A DNA stretch of 64,000 bases from SZUA-368 sp028533045 (GTDB lineage Bacteria; Spirochaetota; Spirochaetia; DSM-2461): positions 124,001-188,000 of the forward strand of contig JBNAIG010000027.1 of assembly GCA_050031985.1 (NCBI GenBank), in the 5' to 3' direction. A program made the position numbers and the translations under genes. The notes below the pieces were generated by a model. It was not told the DNA's origin, did no database searches, and worked only from the letters and a program-made list of their open reading frames with translations. Each line of letters begins with the position of its first letter. The stretch's first letter is position 1. This document shows positions 52,372 through 59,902 of this stretch, in pieces.

Positions 52372-53501
52372 TGCTCATCCTCCTGGTAGGAAAAGTTAAA
52401 AATCAGTCCGAACAAGATAAAAGAGGTCAACGCCGAAGACCCTCCTGACGAGAACAGGGGAAAGGGAATCCCCGTAACGGGAAAGATTCCACAGACAACG
52501 GCCATATTCACCATGGCTTGCAAAAAGAAAGAGGAAACCAGGCCAAAAATGGCATAAAAACTGAACAGGTCACCGCAGCGGCGGGCCATTTTGTATCCTT
52601 CCAGCAGGAAGAGAAAGAGCAGGGCCGTAATGGCCAGAATACCGACAAAACCGGTTTCTTCCCCCACTACGGCCATGACAAAGTCTGACTGAGCCGCAGC
52701 CAGGGTGGTTTTGACCTCCCCTTCTCCCATACCTATGCCCCAAAATCCGCCGGAACGTAGAGCTTCCCGAGCTTTGAGAATCTGATATCCCGAACCGGAG
52801 GGGTCCAGTTCCGGACGGAGCCAGGCCATAAAACGATCGATTCGGTAAGACTTGGAAATAAGCATAAGAACAAAGAGAACCACCGACCCGATAACAACGG
52901 GCAGGATACTCTTAAGGTCCGCACCGGACACAAAGAAAAGGCTTAAGCTCAAGGCAAAGATAAAGACGGCCGTAGAAAAGTCATTTTGAAGATAAACAGC
53001 TAAGGTAAAAGCAATTGCCACGAGAAAAGGCGGCAAAAGTGCATTAACGGGATCGTCCAGTCGCAGCCGATTTTTTTCCAACATTCGGGCAATGTAAAGG
53101 ACAACAACAATTTTAGCCATCTCGGAAAACTGGAGAGAAATACCAAAGATTTCAATCCAGCGGCGGGCTCCGCCGGAAGTGTAGCCAATGCCGGGGATGG
53201 CGGTTATGAGATTCAAAACCAGTGTGATTATCACCAGAAAGGGGATGCTTTTCTTTACGGCAGCCTTGGGAATCCGGGCGATAACAATAGCCAGAATCGT
53301 ACCAAACACAATCCAGCGGATTTGCCTGTTAATCATATAGAGAGGATCATTCAGGTAGGTTCGACAGAAATTATAGGAAGAGGAAAAGAGAGCTGCCGCG
53401 CCCAATCCGGTCAAAGCCAGAATAATGACGAGCATTGAGTCTTCCTGTTTTTGCTGCGTTCTGTGAAGTTTCGGCGCACTCCACAGCCTCATCCAATCCA
53501 T
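52368..53501 (-). CDS. ftsW: Septal peptidoglycan polymerase FtsW (SEDS family)
   Basis: The start is the ATG at 53501 with a GGAAAAGAGAG ribosome binding site, giving 377 residues; the frame opening at 53573 overlaps mraY. About ten membrane helices are seen, with the SEDS blocks GGARRWIEIFGISLQFSEMAKI, here seen as GARRWIEI and QFSEMAK, then QNDFSTAV, SGYQILKAREALRSGG, and the late FPLFSSGGSS. It polymerises glycan strands at the septum with a class B PBP, whose gene is not in this cluster. Confidence 0.94.
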   Translation of the reverse strand: MDWMRLWSAPKLHRTQQKQEDSMLVIILALTGLGAAALFSSSYNFCRTYLNDPLYMINRQIRWIVFGTILAIVIARIPKAAVKKSIPFLVIITLVLNLITAIPGIGYTSGGARRWIEIFGISLQFSEMAKIVVVLYIARMLEKNRLRLDDPVNALLPPFLVAIAFTLAVYLQNDFSTAVFIFALSLSLFFVSGADLKSILPVVIGSVVLFVLMLISKSYRIDRFMAWLRPELDPSGSGYQILKAREALRSGGFWGIGMGEGEVKTTLAAAQSDFVMAVVGEETGFVGILAITALLFLFLLEGYKMARRCGDLFSFYAIFGLVSSFFLQAMVNMAVVCGIFPVTGIPFPLFSSGGSSALTSFILFGLIFNFSYQEDEQ

Positions 53502-53515
53502 AATTCTCTCTTTTC

Positions 53516-54595
53516 CTACTGTAATTTCAGGGTTGAAAGCCCCATAACGGCAAACATGCCGCCCATAATCCAAAAGCGGGTAACCACTTTATTCTCCGCC
53601 CAGCCGAGCAGTTCAAAATGGTGATGAATAGGGGCCATTTTAAACACCCTTTTCCCGGTTCTTTTGAAATAAAATACCTGAATCATAACGGAGAGGGTTT
53701 CCATAACGAAAATCCCCCCAATAATAACCAGGAGTAGTTCTTTTTTTAGCATGAGGGCCAAAACACCCAGAAAGGCGCCCAGCATAAGGGAGCCCGTATC
53801 GCCCATGTAAATCTCCGCAGGATGGCTGTTAAACCACAAAAAGCCCACGCAAGCCCCCAGCACGGCGAAAATCACAACCGTAAGCTCCCCGCTTCCCCTC
53901 ACAAAAGGAATCTGCAGATAGTCGGCAAAAATCATGTGCCCCGAAAGATAGGACAGGAGACTAAAAGCGATAAGGGCGATGATCATCAATCCCGTACAAA
54001 GGCCGTCCAGCCCATCGGTCAGGTTTACCGCATTGGAAAAACCGACGATAAGAAAAACGGCCAGAGGAATGTAGAAGAGACCTAGATCCAGAAGGGGCCC
54101 TTTAACAAAGGGGACGAAAAGCAGAGTGGTCTGGTCATCACGAATAAAGTAGAGAACCAAAACCACAACAGAGGCCAGTAAAATCTGTCCCCAGAATTTA
54201 AAACGGGCATGAAGGCCGTCGGAATTCTTTTTTGAGATTTTCAAAAAATCGTCGAGAAACCCCAAAGCGCCAAATCCTACAATGGTCAAGAGGATGATCC
54301 ATACCAGAGGCTCATGAAAGTCCTGCCAAAGCAGAACGGACACCACCGTAGAAAAAATCATCAAAACGCCGCCCATAGTGGGAGTTCCCGCCTTGGCCAA
54401 ATGACTCTGGGGCCCTTCCTGACGAATAACCTGGCCCAATTTAAGCTGCGTCATCATCTTAATAGTCCGGGGCCCAAACAGAAATGCCAGAAGCAAAGCC
54501 GTAATAAACGCAAAAGCCGCCCGGAAACTGATGTACTGGAAAATGTTAAAAAACGAGACATGCTCCCACAGGGGGTATAATATTTCCTTAAACAC
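53516..54595 (-). CDS. mraY: Phospho-MurNAc-pentapeptide transferase MraY
   Basis: A 359-residue protein with ten membrane helices. The catalytic loops are clear: GTPTMGGVLMI, FLDDFLKISKKNSDG with the Asp pair, NAVNLTDGLDGLCTG, MGDTGSLMLGA and the C-terminal MAPIHHHFELLGW histidine triad. It makes lipid I from UDP-MurNAc-pentapeptide and undecaprenyl phosphate at the inner membrane. The start codon is GTG with an AAGGAG ribosome binding site. Confidence 0.97.
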   Translation of the reverse strand: MFKEILYPLWEHVSFFNIFQYISFRAAFAFITALLLAFLFGPRTIKMMTQLKLGQVIRQEGPQSHLAKAGTPTMGGVLMIFSTVVSVLLWQDFHEPLVWIILLTIVGFGALGFLDDFLKISKKNSDGLHARFKFWGQILLASVVVLVLYFIRDDQTTLLFVPFVKGPLLDLGLFYIPLAVFLIVGFSNAVNLTDGLDGLCTGLMIIALIAFSLLSYLSGHMIFADYLQIPFVRGSGELTVVIFAVLGACVGFLWFNSHPAEIYMGDTGSLMLGAFLGVLALMLKKELLLVIIGGIFVMETLSVMIQVFYFKRTGKRVFKMAPIHHHFELLGWAENKVVTRFWIMGGMFAVMGLSTLKLQ

Positions 54596-54611
54596 TAATT
54601 TCTCCTTACCC

Positions 54612-55991
54612 TTAATGTTTCAAGAGAGGTTCGGATAACCTCTCTAGAGCCATAGTCCGGGACCCTTTTAACAAAATCAGGTCATTTTTGCGGATATTTT
54701 CCAGCAAAACCGCCTGTAATTCTTCAAAATCGACAAAGGAACGGACAGAAACGTTCCTTTCTTCTCTAACTTCGGCCTCCAAGGCCTTGGCAAACTCTTC
54801 CCCTAAAAGGAAGATGCCCTCCAGGGAAAGGGATTCAGCCTGATGTAAAACGGCCCGATGCACGGCGGGGCTCTCTTCTCCCAACTCGCCCATATCTCCC
54901 AGAACGGCTATTTTTCGACGTCCCTTATCGCTTCCCGCAAACAATTCGAGAGAAGCGGCCATGGAGTCGCCGTTGGCGTTGTAGCAATCCCTAAAAAGGG
55001 TTACCGTCTCGCCCTGAACCACTTCGGCCCGGCCAAACTGACCGCCGCAGTTTTCCAGACCGGCGACAATATCCTCTTCGGAGAAACCCAATTCCCGGGC
55101 CACCGCTACAGCTCCCAGGGCATTCAGCACATTGAACTTTCCCGGAAGGGGAAAACGAACATCCCTACCGCCCAAACGAATCGTTTGACCGTAAATGCCC
55201 TCGTCCCGAACAAATTCGTAGTCAACCAGGGACTGGGGACCATATTTCACAACCTTGCCCGGAAGATCCCGTGACAGGAATTCCGTAAAAGGATCGCTTT
55301 CATTCACAAAGGCGATGTTTTTTTTGCCGAAGTGGCTAAAAATCGCTTTTTTTTCTTCAGCTATACCCTGACGGCTGCCGATCATACCGATATGGGCAGT
55401 CCCAACGTTTGTTACCAACGCCAAATCAGGCCGGGCTACCCGGGCGAGAGAAGCCATTTCCCCTACCCGATTCATTCCCATTTCCAAAACGGCGTAGCGG
55501 TGATGCTCCCGGATGTTAAACACCGACAGGGGCAGGCCCGAATCGGAGTTCAGGTTTCCCTGGTTACATACGGCCGCACCGGAACGGGACAGAATGGAGT
55601 AAATAATCTCCTTGGTGGTGGTTTTCCCGTTACTTCCGGTTACTCCTACCACGGTTAACTCCTTAAAGGAGTCCCTGTAGCCCTTGGCCAGATCCTGCAG
55701 CCCCAAAAGGGTATCCTCTACGGCAGCAAAACAGGCTTTATCGGCCCATTTATCAACAAGAGAGCCGTTCTCGGCCATCCATTCAGCCTTAACCAAAACG
55801 GCGCAGGCCCCTTTCTCCAGAACATCCTCGATGTAGCGGTGTCCGTCGGTTCTTTCTCCGGAGAGAGCTACAAAAAGGGACCCTTCACGGGCCTGGCGGG
55901 AATCAATGACCACGGAACTTACCTTTTCCGGACCCTTCCCTTCTATTTTCTGAGGAGCTAACCATGCTTCCAAATCTTTTCGATTAAACAT
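54612..55991 (-). CDS. murF: UDP-MurNAc-tripeptide-D-Ala-D-Ala ligase MurF
   Basis: A 459-residue Mur ligase with the ATP loop GVTGSNGKTTTKEI, the EMGMNRVGEM block, the substrate region NVGTAHIGMIGS and the C-terminal domain (AVLGDMGELGEES). It adds D-Ala-D-Ala to complete the cell-wall pentapeptide. The ATG at 55991 lies just after the ftsL stop and is preferred to a TTG at 56018. murE, murC and murD do not follow as they do in E. coli. Confidence 0.95.
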   Translation of the reverse strand: MFNRKDLEAWLAPQKIEGKGPEKVSSVVIDSRQAREGSLFVALSGERTDGHRYIEDVLEKGACAVLVKAEWMAENGSLVDKWADKACFAAVEDTLLGLQDLAKGYRDSFKELTVVGVTGSNGKTTTKEIIYSILSRSGAAVCNQGNLNSDSGLPLSVFNIREHHRYAVLEMGMNRVGEMASLARVARPDLALVTNVGTAHIGMIGSRQGIAEEKKAIFSHFGKKNIAFVNESDPFTEFLSRDLPGKVVKYGPQSLVDYEFVRDEGIYGQTIRLGGRDVRFPLPGKFNVLNALGAVAVARELGFSEEDIVAGLENCGGQFGRAEVVQGETVTLFRDCYNANGDSMAASLELFAGSDKGRRKIAVLGDMGELGEESPAVHRAVLHQAESLSLEGIFLLGEEFAKALEAEVREERNVSVRSFVDFEELQAVLLENIRKNDLILLKGSRTMALERLSEPLLKH

Positions 55992-55992
55992 G

Positions 55993-56271
55993 TTAATTGG
56001 TCCGCTCCTTCCGTACAATCTGTGTTACCTGATCGGGACGGGCCTTTTCCAGCCCCAAAACATCCTCCGCCAACGCATCGATACGCTCGGGGGATTCAAG
56101 AATGGCGATACCCGTTCTAATACGCCGATTCTCTTCATACTTCTCTTTCTGAAGCTCTTCCAGTTCCTCTACCAGGGCCACTTCTTCCTGGTACAGATAG
56201 GCCTGGCGTACATTCAAAATCACCAGAGCCGACAAGAGGGATACCATAACAAAGGCCTTCCACGATCTCAC
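55993..56271 (-). CDS. ftsL: FtsL-like division protein
   Basis: A 92-residue bitopic protein with one membrane helix (about 6-24), a heptad-repeat coiled coil (28-60) and the ending SPERIDALAEDVLGLEKARPDQ. The P..I..LA...LGL pattern is typical of FtsL/DivIC. It bridges FtsQ to the septal synthase. The GTG start overlaps the rsmH stop (GTGA). No ftsI follows, unlike the usual order. Confidence 0.82.
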   Translation of the reverse strand: MRSWKAFVMVSLLSALVILNVRQAYLYQEEVALVEELEELQKEKYEENRRIRTGIAILESPERIDALAEDVLGLEKARPDQVTQIVRKERTN

Positions 56272-57218
56272 GAGAGGGCCTCCTGGTCGGTCAGTTTTTC
56301 TATTACCCGCAGTTTGGCGCTCCGGGAGGGGGAATTCCGCTTTACTTCCTCTTCGGTGGGGCCCACAGGCTTGCGGGTCACCAACTTACCCCGGTGAATA
56401 TCGCCGCAGGTACAGCGAAAGGCATCGGGAGGACAAAGGCAGTTCCTGTCCAAATCACGGAAAAAGTTCTTGACCATCCGGTCTTCCAGGGAGTGAAAGG
56501 TAATAAACCCCAACTTCCCGCCGGGCTTAAGCACCCTAAAGGCTTCCACCATTACCCGCTCCAGCCGGTCCAGTTCTCCGTTTACCGCAATGCGCAGGGC
56601 CTGAAAGGTCTTGGTGGCCGCATGGGTTCTACCATGGCGGGCCTGGGATGGGACGGCTCCGCGAATCAAATCAGCCAGATCATCGGCACGATCAATGGGA
56701 GTCTCCTCCCGGCGGCGGCAGATAGCACCGGCAATACGGCGGGAGTATCGCTCCTCACCGTAGCGGTAGATAATGTCGGCCAGATCTTTTTCCGGCCAAC
56801 TATTCACCAGATCCCAGGCCGACTCTCCCGCCTCGGTATTCAGTCTCATATCCAGAGTCTCTTCTTTTCCAAAGGAGAAACCCCGTTCGCTCTCTTCATA
56901 GTGATAAACGGAAATTCCCAGATCCATAAGAATCCGGTCAGGTCTTTCCCGTTCGCCGTAGGTGGCGAAAAAATCATCAAAAAAGGTATTACGGAAGGAC
57001 ATTCTCTCACCAAAAGGTTCCAAACGCTTCCGGGCTTTAGCTTGAATATTCTTGTCCGCATCCAGGCCAATAACACTTAACTGAGGATAACGGGTCAAAA
57101 AAGCTTCCGTATGCCCCCCTTCACCCAAAGTGCCGTCAATCAGCAAGGAAGGGGAATCGTCGGGAGCCAGATAGGTCAAAGTCTCTTCAAGCAGCACAGG
57201 GAGATGGACTATTTTCAT
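56268..57218 (-). CDS. rsmH: 16S rRNA (cytosine-1402-N4)-methyltransferase RsmH
   Basis: A 316-residue methyltransferase (formerly MraW) with the start HLPVLLEETLTYL, the SAM-binding DGTLGEGGHTEAFL, DRILMDLGISVYHYEE, the MRLNTEAGESA block, ARHGRTHAATKTFQALRI and FHSLEDRMVKNFF. It methylates C1402 in the ribosomal P site. Four Cys in NCLCPPDAFRCTCG near the C-terminus may bind metal. The ATG overlaps the mraZ stop. Confidence 0.97.
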   Translation of the reverse strand: MKIVHLPVLLEETLTYLAPDDSPSLLIDGTLGEGGHTEAFLTRYPQLSVIGLDADKNIQAKARKRLEPFGERMSFRNTFFDDFFATYGERERPDRILMDLGISVYHYEESERGFSFGKEETLDMRLNTEAGESAWDLVNSWPEKDLADIIYRYGEERYSRRIAGAICRRREETPIDRADDLADLIRGAVPSQARHGRTHAATKTFQALRIAVNGELDRLERVMVEAFRVLKPGGKLGFITFHSLEDRMVKNFFRDLDRNCLCPPDAFRCTCGDIHRGKLVTRKPVGPTEEEVKRNSPSRSAKLRVIEKLTDQEALS

Positions 57219-57670
57219 GAGTTACCTTCCTTGCTTCCCATCTGTTTCCAGGTATTCCGTACGGCGGCCTTTCTTTCACGGCGGACTTCGTCGTAGCGTG
57301 ACTTATCCCACACTTCGATTCGATCGCCCATTCCTACGAGGCAGCACTCTTTGACAAGGTCTACAGCTTCCACCTGAGGCGGGGGAAGTTTTACCCGGCC
57401 AGACTTGTCTACGGCGACTTCTTCGGCGGGAGTGATAACAAAGCGAAGGACATCCTGCTGATCGATATTAAAAATGGAATTATCCCCTTCCACGGAATTA
57501 ACCAGATCGTCCCAGGCTTGGGGCATGAAAATCCACAGACAGTCTTCCAGACCTTCGGTAACAACCAGCGTTTCCGTATCCAGTTCTCCCTTGAGTTTGG
57601 CGGGCACCATAAATCGGCCCTTTTCGTCGAGTGTCACGTTGAATTTCCCACGAAATCCCGTTAAATCCAC
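57215..57670 (-). CDS. mraZ: Transcriptional regulator MraZ
   Basis: A 151-residue protein with two SpoVT/AbrB-type swapped-hairpin DNA-binding repeats (KFNVTLDEKGRFMVPAKLK and AVDKSGRVKLPPPQ). In E. coli MraZ represses its own division/cell-wall operon by binding direct repeats in the promoter. Here similar repeats lie just upstream, which supports autoregulation. The start is GTG, with AAAGGGG as ribosome binding site; that site is itself one of the boxes. Confidence 0.95.
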   Translation of the reverse strand: MDLTGFRGKFNVTLDEKGRFMVPAKLKGELDTETLVVTEGLEDCLWIFMPQAWDDLVNSVEGDNSIFNIDQQDVLRFVITPAEEVAVDKSGRVKLPPPQVEAVDLVKECCLVGMGDRIEVWDKSRYDEVRRERKAAVRNTWKQMGSKEGNS

Positions 57671-57732
57671 AGTTTCCCCTTTATTACCACAATTTTCCCT
57701 GTTTTTCCCAGTTTATCCCCATAAATTCCCCC
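57671..57732 (-). promoter_or_regulatory. Array of MraZ-type operator boxes
   Basis: Reading toward mraZ, G-rich pentamers recur every 10 bp: GGGAA, GGGGA, TGGGA, AGGGA, GTGGT, AGGGG, each followed by a five-base AT-rich spacer, up to the GTG start. E. coli MraZ recognises TGGGN direct repeats separated by 5 bp, the same period. The boxes cover the promoter spacer, the -10 region and the leader including the ribosome binding site, so binding should block both polymerase and ribosome access. Confidence 0.75.
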
Positions 57733-57738
57733 GGTCAA
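57710..57738 (-). promoter_or_regulatory. Promoter of the mraZ division/cell-wall operon
   Basis: TTGACC (57738-57733), a 17-bp spacer and TAAACT (57715-57710) give a leader of roughly 33 bases before the GTG at 57670. This is a conventional leadered promoter overlapping the MraZ box array, and it may drive the whole division cluster and genes beyond. Confidence 0.6.
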
Positions 57739-57961
57739 GGAAAGAGGAATTTTTCACACCCTTTTTTCACAAGTAGACGGAAAAAGTACCTTACAAATGT
57801 TAAGGAGAGGGGTATATTTTAGGGAAAAGAGAGAAAATCGGGACCGAGGATGAATTTCATAGAAGAAAGGGGATAAGAGAGTTATTCAGACCTTTAGTAT
57901 GCGCTAGATTTCTTTTATACGCGAATACTCGATCATCTTTAATGGCGGTTAAATTGACTAA
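57739..57961. other. Intergenic stretch without recognised gene
   Basis: This part of the 506-bp gap between the mraZ operon and the acetyltransferase gene holds no supportable coding frame, no tRNA and no clear terminator. It has AT-rich and purine-rich runs only. Confidence 0.6.
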
Positions 57962-58010
57962 GGAAAGCGGAAAGCGGAAAGCGGAAAGCGGAAAGCGGAA
58001 AGCGGAAAGC
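57962..58010. repeat. Seven perfect GGAAAGC tandem repeats
   Basis: The heptamer GGAAAGC occurs seven times without interruption, followed by GAGCG. A short open frame through the array (57942-58142) is an artefact of the repeat having few stops. The perfect identity of units points to recent slippage. A similar GAAAGC-rich motif lies after xerC (about 45450-45470). Confidence 0.97.
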
Positions 58011-58103
58011 GAGCGTAATTTCAACAGCAAAAAGCGTCAAGTAGTCTCACGGGGAATGACGTTTAACGACGCATTACAAACATACAAGAAACATAGGCGA
58101 CAC

Positions 58104-58179
58104 GTCCGCTGTCATCCATCCGCTATCGCACTTCTACCTTAGTCCGCTGTCATCCATCCGCTGTCGCACTTCTACCTTA
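58104..58179. repeat. Tandem duplication of a 38-bp unit at the end of the GNAT gene
   Basis: Copies at 58104-58141 and 58142-58179 differ at one base (A at 58125, G at 58163). Each copy itself contains two related halves around CATCCATCCGCT. The second copy includes the stop codon of the acetyltransferase gene, so the duplication arose from, or ran into, its 3' end. Confidence 0.95.
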
Positions 58180-58815
58180 ATCCAAATAGGCACGAATGGC
58201 TATGGAGAAAAGATCCTGTGACGGCTGATGCTTCTTCTCTTTAGGAGGGAAGCTGCTATCGAACTGGTCCAAACCTTTCATATCCATCTCAAAGGCGGGG
58301 CTGTAGTGGAAATGCCAAAGTTTGCCTTCGAAGAACCCCTCTTCCAGTACCAGAGCCAGCTGACCAAAGGGATAGCGGCCGGAACTGTCGGAAATATGGT
58401 AATCCCGGGAGCTTTTAAAGCCGTGGCGGCAGTAGTTGCGGGGATCGCCAAGAATAATAATGGCTTTTGCCCCCCTTTTCCGGGCTTCTTCGATGGAGTG
58501 ATTGATGAGAGTGGTCCCCACTCCCCTTCCCTGGTAGGCGGGGTGAACGCAAAAAGGACCGAATGTGAGAGTCTCCACCCGCTTGCTCTCTTCATCCTCT
58601 ATATAGGAACGGGAATAGATGATGGAACCGACCACTTTTCCGTCTACCAGGGCAACAAAGTCCATCTCGGGGATATAATCGAGGTGTTGGCGCAGTTCAT
58701 GGGCCAGGTAGTGTTCGTTACATCCGGGAAAGTAGAGATTCCAGAAGGCTTCCCGGTTTACTTCTTCTATGGCGCGGTAGTCCTGCTCGGTGGCGGTTCG
58801 AATGGTTATGTTCAT
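58177..58815 (-). CDS. GNAT-family N-acetyltransferase
   Basis: A 212-residue acetyltransferase with the acetyl-CoA-binding motif A in GPFCVHPAYQGRGVGTTLI and motif B in KAIIILGDPRNYCRHGF. The late part (GFFEGKLWHFHYSPAFEMD) matches a common bacterial group of GNATs of unknown substrate. An AAGGAG ribosome binding site lies 5 bases before the ATG, and a TATATT box just upstream is a possible -10. It is a single gene between the mraZ promoter region and the secretion locus. Confidence 0.88.
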   Translation of the reverse strand: MNITIRTATEQDYRAIEEVNREAFWNLYFPGCNEHYLAHELRQHLDYIPEMDFVALVDGKVVGSIIYSRSYIEDEESKRVETLTFGPFCVHPAYQGRGVGTTLINHSIEEARKRGAKAIIILGDPRNYCRHGFKSSRDYHISDSSGRYPFGQLALVLEEGFFEGKLWHFHYSPAFEMDMKGLDQFDSSFPPKEKKHQPSQDLFSIAIRAYLD

Positions 58816-58974
58816 GGGGGCTCCTTGTATAATATAGACAATTTCTTATCCACATTATCACTCAATCATACCGTTGTCATTTACTTCACACTCAGTGTTA
58901 CATAATGAATTTTAAATTACACCAAATAACAAAAAAAAACCTTGATGTTAAAAATAAAAAAAAGAAATCATGAA

Positions 58975-59003
58975 TTTACCTTTTTCCCCATAAAGAGTAG
59001 AAT
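58975..59003 (+). promoter_or_regulatory. Promoter of gspG, possibly leaderless
   Basis: TTTACC (58975-58980), a 17-bp spacer and TAGAAT (58998-59003) end 6 bases before the ATG at 59010. The upstream part of the gap (58816-58974) is AT-rich with long A runs that could act as an UP element. No Shine-Dalgarno is visible between the -10 box and the ATG. Confidence 0.5.
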
Positions 59004-59009
59004 AACGCT

Positions 59010-59462
59010 ATGATTAATGGGATTACTGATTTTTGCAAAGCTAAAGAGGAAGGCTGGACCTTTATCGAAACCCTCATCGTTATTGGAATTGTAATTATTC
59101 TAACCGGTTCAATAAGCTTTATGGGAATGAAATATCTTGAGAAAGCCAAAGTGGTATCTGCCAAGACAGAAATACAGGCCCTTTCTATGGCTTTGGAAAG
59201 TTATTATTTGGACAACGGAGCTTATCCATCGGAAGACCAGGGCTTGGAAGCATTATGGGAAAAGCCAACCCTGTCACCGGTCCCGGACAGTTGGGATGGG
59301 CCCTATGTAAGTAAAAACGACTTTTTCGATCCCTGGCAAACCGATTATGTCTATCAAAATCCCGGAGAATATGATTTACCCTTTACGATCTCATCCTACG
59401 GTTCCGACGCCTATCCCGGAGGGGAAGACAAAGCAAGCGATATTAACTCTTGGGAAGATTAG
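59010..59462 (+). CDS. gspG: Type II secretion major pseudopilin GspG
   Basis: A 150-residue prepilin-type protein. The leader ends at Gly15 and the mature protein starts WTFIETLIVIGIVIIL, with Glu at +5; Trp at +1 replaces the usual Phe. The GspG fold is shown by ALSMALESYYLDNGAYPSE, QGLEALWEKP, DPWQTDYVYQNPG and the calcium-loop ending SSYGSDAYPGGEDKASDINS. It polymerises into the periplasmic pseudopilus that pushes substrates through the secretin. It is translated just ahead of the overlapping prepilin peptidase gene. Confidence 0.93.
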   Translation: MINGITDFCKAKEEGWTFIETLIVIGIVIILTGSISFMGMKYLEKAKVVSAKTEIQALSMALESYYLDNGAYPSEDQGLEALWEKPTLSPVPDSWDGPYVSKNDFFDPWQTDYVYQNPGEYDLPFTISSYGSDAYPGGEDKASDINSWED

Positions 59463-59902
59463 TTTATCCTTTACTCCTTATTTTCTTTGCAGCTCCACTC
59501 TCCTATTATGATTTTAAGTACAATCGGATTCCAAACCTTCTTTCTTTGGGGTCTTGGTTGTCTGGACTAGTCGTAAGTTTTTTTCTTAAGGAATTGCCTT
59601 TGCAGAACTATTTATTAGGTTCGGCGATGGCATTAATAAGTTATCTTTTAATTTACCTGTTAAGTTCTAAAAAACTGGGATGGGGCGATATTAAATTGTC
59701 CCTTTTCCTAGGCGGAATAGGGGGATGGGCAGGATGGCTCATAACTAACTTTATAGCCTCACTGACAGGTATTATTTACTATCTTCTTATTGTAAGATTG
59801 GGGAAATCAGATATAAAGACTCCCATACCCTTTGCTCCCTTTCTCTGCTTGGGTGCTCTACTCTATCAAGCATTATCATTAACCGGATGGGATTTATTCT
59901 GA
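59450..59902 (+). CDS. Prepilin peptidase, short form lacking the methylase domain
   Basis: A 150-residue membrane protein of the A24 aspartic peptidase family. The catalytic Asp residues are D21 in YYDFKYNRIPN and D80 in the GxGD motif GWGDIKLS. Five to six membrane helices are predicted. The N-terminal zinc/N-methyltransferase domain of full-length PilD/GspO is absent, so it probably cleaves but does not methylate. The start lies 13 bases inside gspG and the 3' end overlaps the convergent pseudopilin gene by nine bases. It should process all pseudopilins of this locus. Confidence 0.87.
   Translation: MGRLVYPLLLIFFAAPLSYYDFKYNRIPNLLSLGSWLSGLVVSFFLKELPLQNYLLGSAMALISYLLIYLLSSKKLGWGDIKLSLFLGGIGGWAGWLITNFIASLTGIIYYLLIVRLGKSDIKTPIPFAPFLCLGALLYQALSLTGWDLF

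Noticed and set aside
57942..58142. Small plus-strand gene through the GGAAAGC array
   Set aside because: The frame consists of translated repeats and the 38-bp unit, without ribosome binding site or recognisable protein.
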